This document shows, one piece after another, positions 57,564 through 64,000 of a DNA stretch of 64,000 nt. Source of the stretch: Elymus sibiricus (taxonomy: Eukaryota > Streptophyta > Magnoliopsida > Poales > Poaceae); NCBI GenBank assembly GCA_039707655.1, contig CM077676.1:82733895-82797894 (forward strand). The letters are read 5' to 3'. The notes under the pieces were generated by a model. The model saw only the letters and a program-made list of their open reading frames with translations, ran no database searches and was not told the origin of the DNA. The position numbers were made by a program, and so were the translations under genes. Within the stretch, counting starts at the first letter, position 1; every line of letters starts with the position of its first letter.

Positions 57564-58205
57564 GGAGCCCCCGGGCCTGGGCCATACGCGCGTTCGAAGC
57601 GTCGTCGGGCTAGGCCCAAACAATGCACAGACACGCGGCGGGAAACTGCCGCTGTAATTTTGTCATGATGGTTATCCTCTCTCTTTGAGATCTTCTTTGC
57701 TTCCTCATTAATCTGAATTCGGGTGTGTTCTCGGTCGTCTTCCGGCAACCCTTGCCGTTGAACGGGCGGCCGCTTGGTGTGCTCATAGGCGGAGCGCTGT
57801 GGGTTCAAATTGTACCAGCACACGGCCACGCGTGGCAAATGATAACTGCCATGTCCGTCTTTACTCCTCCTTTTTCTGCGCCTCCCCATCACGTGCACTT
57901 GCATGCATGCAAGGCAGCGGATTGGTGGAGAAGGGCGGCCATTGGAGTGACGCGCTGGGCCAGGGGGCGCAGGGCGCGGGATTGGCAATCGTGGGCGGTT
58001 GCTGGAGTAATGCGCCCGGACAGAGCGCAGGTCATGGGATTGGCGAACGTGGGCGGCCGCCTGAAGACGGTGAGGAGCCAGCCTCCCGTACTCCCCCTAT
58101 AAAGAGGGGACTGCGGGGTGCGATGCTCACTCATCTCTTTCTGCCTCAATCTCCAGCGACTGTTGCCTCTTTCTTGTATCTTCTTCCTCCGCATCCGACG
58201 ACAGT
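57564..58205 (+). other. Leader or promoter region upstream of the RGG ORF
   Basis: GC-rich leader with repeated GGGATTGGC(G/A)A...GGGCGG units (about 57910-58060) and a TATA box TATAAAG at 58098-58104. It leads after about 100 bp to ATG 58206. Confidence 0.45.
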
Positions 58206-58496
58206 ATGGCGAGGGTAAGGGGTCGCGGCCGTGCTTCCGCCACCGCGGCGAGACCTTCTTCTCGGCTCCAAGCTCATGGTTCGGCTGCAATTGCGGACGC
58301 TGGCTCCAGTGCTCAAGGGAGGGCCGCGGCCCGTGGTCGTGGGCGACACGGCCCCCGTGGTCGGGGCGGCCACGTCGGGGCGCTTGCCGCTCCGTCTTTG
58401 GCCCGTCCTCCACCGGCAGAAGGCCACACGGTGGATACGGCCGAAGAGTTCGCCGTTATATTCACCACCGTGTTGCCATGTACAAGATACATTTGA
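58206..58496 (+). CDS. Truncated RGG-rich ORF (96 residues) of a gypsy-type element
   Basis: MARVRGRGRASATAARPSS opens a basic, Gly/Arg/Ala-rich protein with RGRG and RGRGG motifs (residues 4-9 and 43-55) that would suit RNA binding. It is followed by a short acidic segment (HTVDTAEEFAVIFTTVLP) and a stop (TGA 58494-58496). In related grass elements such N-termini precede a larger domain, so this looks like a 3'-truncated copy. The TATA box and leader upstream support it as a transcription unit. Function is not established. Confidence 0.45.
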   Translation: MARVRGRGRASATAARPSSRLQAHGSAAIADAGSSAQGRAAARGRGRHGPRGRGGHVGALAAPSLARPPPAEGHTVDTAEEFAVIFTTVLPCTRYI

Positions 58497-58499
58497 TCT

Positions 58500-59140
58500 T
58501 TTGTTAGCCCTGCACTATTCCTGTAATATAACATGTGTTGCTTGAATGTATGCGCGTTATTTTCCCTTGTCTTATTTTGCCTTTGTATGATTGTGTTCCC
58601 TACGCTCATTGGAAGCTTGCCAGTGCGCACACTTGCCGCGAGCGCTTCTAGGAACAGGTCCTTATCAGCCTGCTGGAAGTGCCGCCACCGGTAAGGTAAC
58701 TTGCCGGGTCAGAATGCAGCTGCTAGGCTTGCCGAGCGGACTCGAGGCAAGCTAGAGCGCAGACCGATCGCGACAAGGTTCCTCTCGTGTGCAGGTTTCT
58801 CATACAGAGCACATAATTGTTCAAGGGAAATTGCGAATGTAACAAGGAAAAGTTTTCAAAGTTTTTCAACTTAGCTTTTCCTTGCGTTGCTTCTCTTGTT
58901 GTACGAAATGATCTCTTGAATGTCATTAGAAATGGTACCCATCTCCACCCCCCCCCGGGAAACTTGCGCACGAGGGATCCTTCTGTCCTTTTAAGAAGAA
59001 AGAAGAGAAAAAGAGTGGGTTGGGAACCTTGACGGTCCAACAGTCGCTCCACACAAACTAAGGTGTAAGTCACAATCATCACGTGTGTCGTGGTATTCTC
59101 GCTGGGGGTGCGTGATTCACGGCAGATGCCATGAGATGGC
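58500..59140. other. Unassigned GC-moderate sequence with a small hairpin
   Basis: No gene is recognised. A 10-bp perfect inverted repeat CAAGGAAAAG lies at 58843-58852 with 58875-58884. The open minus frame 58723-59283 has no family resemblance. Confidence 0.35.
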
Positions 59141-60033
59141 TTATGAGGTGGGGCTACGATAGGACGCCGGTGGGTTCCGGAGGCGAGGTTGGCACGAGCG
59201 AGTGCGGGACACAAGACGTACCCAGGTTCGGGGCCTTCTGGAGAGGTAACACCCCTACTCCTGCCGTGTGAGCTGATAAGCACAGAGGTTACAGAGTCGC
59301 TCCTGGAGCTGTTTGGACGGAGGAGGGAGAAGGGGCTAAGCCACCGTTCTGCCTCTCCCGTGCGAGTGTTCGTGATCTGGAGAGAGCTAGCTAGGGTGAG
59401 AACTGATCTTATCGCATTAACTCGAACTCTCAGCCACTAAAACCTGACCCCTCTGCACGGAGGCCTCCCTGGGGGTCTTATAGGCCGACCCCCAGGGTTA
59501 CAACGGTAACGTACCAGAGGCGCGGGCCCCTGGTGTCATTGACCGGGATCCGGTGGCCGGGTCGCCGGGTCGCCAGATGCCGGGATGCCGGGTCGCCGGG
59601 TGCCGGGTCGCCAGGTGCGCCGCACCTGCCTGGCGCGGGCATCGTGACGGGTCTTGTCTCGTCAGCCTGGGTTCGAGGCACTGTGGCGCGTCTTGTCCAT
59701 CGTCAGAGGAAGGTCGGCGCCGCCGTTTCGACAGGACCGCGCCTCACTGACACCGCCCGCCTCGGGCGGGGGCGCAAGGAAAGCTGCAGCCTCACCTGCT
59801 CTGTCAGGGTAAAGGGAGGAGCGATGTAGCACCGCTTGCTTCGTCGCTAAGGCTTCGCCGCCTCGCGGCCAGCCGGCATGGGCCAACCGGCCAGGCCGGG
59901 TCGCCACGCCGAGCCTACTCGCGCTGGGGAGCCGGCGTGCTTGGCAAGCCGGCCAGAGGGACTTGTCTTGTTCTGATGATTTTCCGAAAGGGATTCGGGC
60001 TCCGTTGCCTACCCGGGGGTCATCCCCCCGACA
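59140..60033 (+). repeat. Gypsy LTR-like segment before the PF04195 gene
   Basis: CGTACCCAGGTTCGGGGCC ... CCCCTACTCCTGCCG is a second version of the LTR signature seen at 56810. It ends CATCCCCCCGACA at 60033, followed by GTAGTCCCCGAAGC, the internal start. Internal CGGGTCGCCGGG repeats at 59560-59610. No clear primer binding site was found. Confidence 0.5.
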
Positions 60034-60781
60034 GTAGTCCCCGAAGCTATGAAGGTTCGCCGGCTTCAGGCAGGGGAGCCTTTGCAGCTTACCACCCTAA
60101 GGAGCCGGCTCTGTCGATGAAGCGCCGGAGTCCGGCCGGGCGGCTTCGCCTGGCAGCTTGCCGGCTTCGCGGCGGCGGACGCCGGGAACACCCGCTGGGG
60201 GGCCGGCCTCCGGGGGCCGGGTCGCGGCACCCCGGCCTGAGCGGTAAACGGAAACGCCCGCCAGATGGGTCTTGCTTCGTACGCCGATTTGCGCCCGCCG
60301 CAGCTTGACGGGCTGCCACGTGCGGCCTTGCGGTGGGCGAGGCCTGCCAGCCCACACGCGCGACGGGACGTGACCGCGGCTCGGGCCCGCCACTACACGC
60401 CCTAGGCCCGCGCGCGGGGGATTCGCTGCGGCGACCGTTGGCGATTGCGCTTCCCCGCGTAGTTACTGCGCGTGGGGAACGCGCGCGCGCAGTGCGGTGG
60501 AGTGGGGATTGCGGGTGCAGCCGATCCCACTCCCCCACGATTTCGCGTGGTTATAAACGAGAAGGGGGGAGTGCGACGGAGACGCCCGCGCTCGCACCCC
60601 TGCCCCTTGCTCCTCCTCTGCTTCCTCTCCTTCTCTGCCGTGCCCGAGCGAAGTGCTGCCGCCGTCGTCGCGTCGCCCACGCCTGCTGCACGCCGCGACC
60701 CGAAGCCCGCAGCGCGCCGCCCTCCTCCTCTCTTCCTCCTCTCCATCGCCGAATCTCGCCGCCCGCGGAAAACCCTCCCCA
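60034..60781 (+). promoter_or_regulatory. Leader and putative promoter of the PF04195 gene
   Basis: About 750 bp of very GC-rich DNA. A TATA box (TATAAAC) at 60552-60558 lies 230 bp before ATG 60782. Frames seen here on both strands are GC-driven. Confidence 0.45.
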
Positions 60782-63118
60782 ATGGCGCTGCCGAAAGGAT
60801 CTTGGGAGGGCTCCATCATGACGGAGCAAAACATCCGATACCTCCGCCGCACGAAGCGGCTGCCGCCGGCGGAGGTGCTGCTCGCGCGCGCGCCGGGCCC
60901 GGAGAGGGTGCCGACGCCGCAGGAGGGCGAGCATGTGGTCTTCTTCTCGCACTTCGAGCGCGGGCTCGGCCTCCCCGCGAGTCTCTTCTTCCGCGCGTGG
61001 CTCGATTTCTTCGGGCTGCAGCAGCCTCATCTCGGTGCCAACGCCGTGTTGCAGGTAGCCGGCTTTGCCACGCTCTGCGAAGGCTATCTCGGGATGCTGC
61101 CGACTGTGGAGCTGTGGGCGATGATGTTCTTCCTCAAGCAGCAGGGAGCGTCAGCCGGCGCCATGTCCGACTGCGGCGCAGCGGTGGTCACCGGCCGGCC
61201 AAACGGGCCGTTTCCCAAGCTGCCGCTTGAGGGACTCGGCCAAGAAGTGGCAGTCGACGTTTTTCTACGTCCGGAACGCTGACCCGGCTGTCGACGTCAT
61301 CAACCTTCCGCCGTTCTTTGATGCGCCGCCGCTCGAGAAGCCGAATTGGGGGTACCGCCCCAAGGAGCCGTCGAAGGAGATGGAGAAGATCTGCAGCCCG
61401 GTCAGGGAGCTGACGAAGAACGAAGGGCTGAAGCCGGCTGATCTCATCGCGGCCTTCATCGCCCGCCGGGTTCTGCCGCTGCAGCGCCGGGCACACCGGA
61501 TTGGCGACATGAGCGGCCGGCACGACCCGACCCGGATGTCGACCAAGGAGCTGATGCCGGCTGGGATCGTCCAGCGGGTCAACTACATCTCCAAGGCCGC
61601 GCTGAAGGAGGGGGAGTGGAGCTTCGGGAAGGCGCCTTATCACCGGGAGAACCCGGCGCCCGCGGTGAGTCCCTGGTCTTTATATTTTGCCGCTTCGACG
61701 TTATTCTTGCGTCCTGACGCCGCGGGATGGCCGCAGCTATTCGCCAGCCAGCGGAACCACGACGGGCCGAACGCCCAGATCCTGCTGGCCGACCTGCCCG
61801 ACTCGGATGTGGAGGAGGCCGGCGCTGAGGCGGAGGAGGGGGCGGTCGAGGCGCGCCTGGCCGACGCCGCAGCCGGCGGGTCGCAGGTTGCAGGTAAGTC
61901 TCCGCCTCCAGATCTACTGCGGGACTGGCCGGATGACGACGAGGAGAGCCTGACCGACGCCCACGGTGCAGCGCCCTTGGTTGGGGAGGACGCCAGCGTC
62001 GACCCCCCAAGACGACTGCGGAAGGCGGCTGGCGCCGGGCCGGCTGGCGCGGCGGCGACCGCCAGCCGGCCGCACGGGAAGGAGGTGGTCGAGGCGAGAC
62101 CGGCCGCAAAACGCCCGGCGGCAGAGCCGCTGCGCGCGAGGGCCGTCGTGAAGAAGAAGCGCCGGCTCGCCTCGTCCGTAGGGCCGAGGCGGGAGCCCCC
62201 GACGGTCATCGGGTAAGTGCTCCTTGCCTTATTTGTGGGGCGCCAACTGTCGTCTTGTGGATTATCTTTTTTCTTCCTTATGCCTTCGCCGTGACGAATC
62301 CGCCGTGCACAGGTCGGCTCTTGACTTGGCGGTGGCGGCGACGGAGGCCGCGGCGGGCGAGGTCACCTGGAGGAAGACCAGGAGCAGCGCCGTCGACCCT
62401 CCGCCGAGTCGGTCCGGGGAGGAAGAACTCGAGGCCCGCCAGTCCGGCCAGGATCTTGAGGCGGCGACGCGTGCCGCCTGGCGGGACCGGGCTGAGGCCG
62501 AGAAGGCGATGCGGGAGGCCTTGGCCCAGGCGTGGGAGAGGGCCTCCGCGACGCGGGCCAGGCCTACCGCGGATCCGGCCTGGCCGGAGATGGAGACGGG
62601 CTCGGCGCCGGCGGTGACGGTCATTGAGCCGCAGCCGGCGGGAGCGGGCGATCCGGAGACGAGGGCGGAGCCGGCCGGCGGCGGGTCGGACGTTGACGAG
62701 GAGATCGTCGTGGACACGCCGCCCTGAGCCAACCCGGTGGAGGGAGGCGAGGACGGCGGGGAGAGGCGCGAGGCGGACTCCGCGCCATCCGGCCAAGCGC
62801 AGCCGACGCCGGCCGCGGGGGCCGCGGCAGGAGGCACCGGCACCCTGGTGGTCGTGCCGCCCCAAGCCGCCATGGACCCCGAGCGGCCGGGTGGAAGCGG
62901 ATCCGGCGCCGGGACCGCACTTCAGCTTCCGTGGGCGAGCTCCAACGAGGCCGTGGTGGGGCCGCGAACCCGGGAGGACGATGCGGCGGATGCCTTGCGC
63001 TCGCAACTTCGCGGCCGGGACGAGCGCCTGCAGGCCTTCCTCCGGGAGGAGCTGGACCGGGCACGGCAGCTAGAGCAGGCGATCGCGGTGAGCTTTTTCT
63101 TCTATCTTGATTGCTGAA

Positions 63119-63200
63119 TCAGTGGGGGCGCGCCAGCGCACCCACTGGGTGTAGCCCCCGAGGTTCGTCCGGGCTACGGAGCAGCCGTGTCGAATCTTAT
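63119..63200 (+). repeat. Intronic hairpin repeat, copy 1
   Basis: 82 bp in the third intron: AGTGGG...CGCGCC-AGC-GCACCCACT inverted repeat followed by GTGTAGCCCCCGAG. Repeated at 63364-63445 in the next intron. Confidence 0.85.
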
Positions 63201-63363
63201 GGCCGTCTTTTGCATTATCTTAATCTTCTGTCTGCGCGCAGCATCTGTACGACCTGCGGGCCAGCGCGTTCAACCGGCTGCGGGAACGGTACCGCGAGGC
63301 CAGAACCCGGCTCGCCGCCTCGGAGGAGGAGCTGCATCGGGTCCAAGGTATGCCTTCGTGCCT

Positions 63364-63445
63364 TCAGTGGGTGCGCGCCAGCGCACCCACTGGGTGTAGC
63401 CCCCGAGATTCGGGCCAGACTGCGGAGCAGCCGGGTCGAATCTTA
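63364..63445 (+). repeat. Intronic hairpin repeat, copy 2
   Basis: Second copy in the fourth intron with a perfect 11-bp stem (AGTGGGTGCGC / GCGCACCCACT). Both copies end CGAATCTTA. Confidence 0.85.
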
Positions 63446-64000
63446 GAGCCTTGACTTTTTCTTCTAATCCTTGCTTCCGGCATCTGACCAGGAATCTTGT
63501 CGCGCAGCCAATGCGGCCGAGGTGCCAGGCCTTCGAGACCGGCTTGCGGAAGCCGGCCAGCAGCGCGACCTCGCCGTCGGCGACCGCGACCGGCTCCAGG
63601 CCGAGGTGGACCGGATGGTGGCCGAGAAGGCCAGGGCGGAGGAGGCCCATCAGGTGGAGCCGGGCCGGTTGGCGGAGGAGCGCGGCAAGGCGGCCGAGGA
63701 GCTGCGGACGCTGGCAGGAAGATCGCCCAGCTCGAGAAGGATCTCGAGGCCCAGGCTCGCGCGTCGGAGATCCGGGACAGCGGGATGATGGGCGGGGCGC
63801 AGCACCTTGACGAGACCTTCACCCGTAAGTATCATTTGTTTCTTTGGGCCGGCTGGCGAAGCCGGCAAGTTGCCTTCTTTGACTGACTTGTTTCTTTCCT
63901 TTGCCAGGAGTCTTCCCGGAGACACAGGAGGCGGCTGATGCGGCCGTGTACGCCCACCGGGCCGAGCAGCGCGAGCTGGGGGCGGAGATCGACGCGTACG

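Larger units (their letters stand above)
60782..64000 (+). pseudogene. PF04195-type gypsy transposon gene, multi-exon, broken, runs off the window
   Basis: ATG 60782 (MALPKGSWEGS) opens the PF04195 domain (PTPQEGEHVVFFSHFERGLGLP, FFGLQQPHLGAN, MSDCGAAVV, then KKWQSTFFYVRNADP, NWGYRPKEPS). A disordered Ala/Glu/Arg-rich part with a KKKRRL basic patch and a long coiled coil (LRASAFNRLRERYREARTRL, GLRDRLAEAGQQRDLAV, AQLEKDLEAQA) follow. Splice sites give exons of about 60782-61664, 61737-62212, 62313-63087, 63242-63347, 63508-63824 and 63908 onward; the first intron (72 nt) also reads through. Lesions: +1 G at 61229-61233, TGA at 62725-62727 (a likely CGA to TGA change) and -1 near 63717. It is the relative of the antisense fragment at 1-599. 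Function unknown. Confidence 0.75.

Noticed and set aside
58723..59283. 186-codon minus-strand frame
   Set aside because: No recognisable domain and it spans the start of an LTR-like segment. Treated as chance.
60472..61230. 252-codon frame overlapping the PF04195 start
   Set aside because: Ala/Arg-rich out-of-frame reading of GC-rich DNA. The MALPKGSW frame carries the domain.
62278..63006. 242-codon minus-strand frame (and 61579-62209 minus frames)
   Set aside because: Arg/Pro-rich antisense readings of a GC-rich coding exon without any domain.

Overview
The window looks like intergenic DNA from a large grass genome, most probably a Triticeae species (wheat, Aegilops, barley or rye). Almost all of it can be assigned to nested LTR retrotransposons, one CACTA transposon and MITEs of the kinds typical of that tribe. 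I find no intact cellular gene, tRNA, rRNA or CRISPR array. Nearly every transposon reading frame is broken. Family names (Angela/BARE-like, Sukkula-like, Fatima-like, Athila-type) are inferences from motifs and termini, not from database searches.

Left nest (1-26193). A fragment of a PF04195-type gag-like gene lies antisense at 1-599 and abuts a truncated Ty1-copia LTR at about 650. The copia element (650-20334) has broken gag-pol frames and is split inside the integrase by a non-coding large retrotransposon derivative (LARD-like, 4258-15760, two 4350-bp LTRs, 6-bp target duplication GGGTTG). The copia element itself ends inside the 5' LTR of a non-autonomous gypsy element, here called G2 (20335-26193), which carries one open 449-codon frame of unknown function.

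Central nest (26194-53804). After fragments of other LTRs comes a gypsy element of Athila type, G3 (28941 to about 49970). Its pol is cut by element A (33028-37561, antisense, TSD TAGTC) and element B (37901-48622, sense, TSD TGCTA), two members of one non-autonomous gypsy family. B carries a 2.8-kb CACTA transposon (45297-48073, TSD TTA) in its 3' LTR. The block before G3 (reversed LTR, Helitron-like end, Tourist-like MITE, G3-family LTR) is repeated after it at 49962-53799. The junction falls in G3 integrase at a 7-bp microhomology, which suggests a tandem duplication of about 23 kb. The second copy ends in a clean solo LTR (52285-53799, TSD GAGGC).

Right part (53805-64000). About 2 kb of low-copy-looking sequence holds a Stowaway MITE, inverted repeats and an exon-like open stretch. 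Then comes a GC-rich region of gypsy LTR and leader sequence, a truncated RGG-rich ORF (58206-58496), and a multi-exon PF04195-type gene (60782 to the window end) with two frameshifts and one nonsense codon.

Functionally, the autonomous elements (copia; G3) once encoded Gag, protease, integrase, RT and RNase H. The LARD, G2, A, B and CACTA elements lack a complete enzyme set and must have been mobilised in trans.
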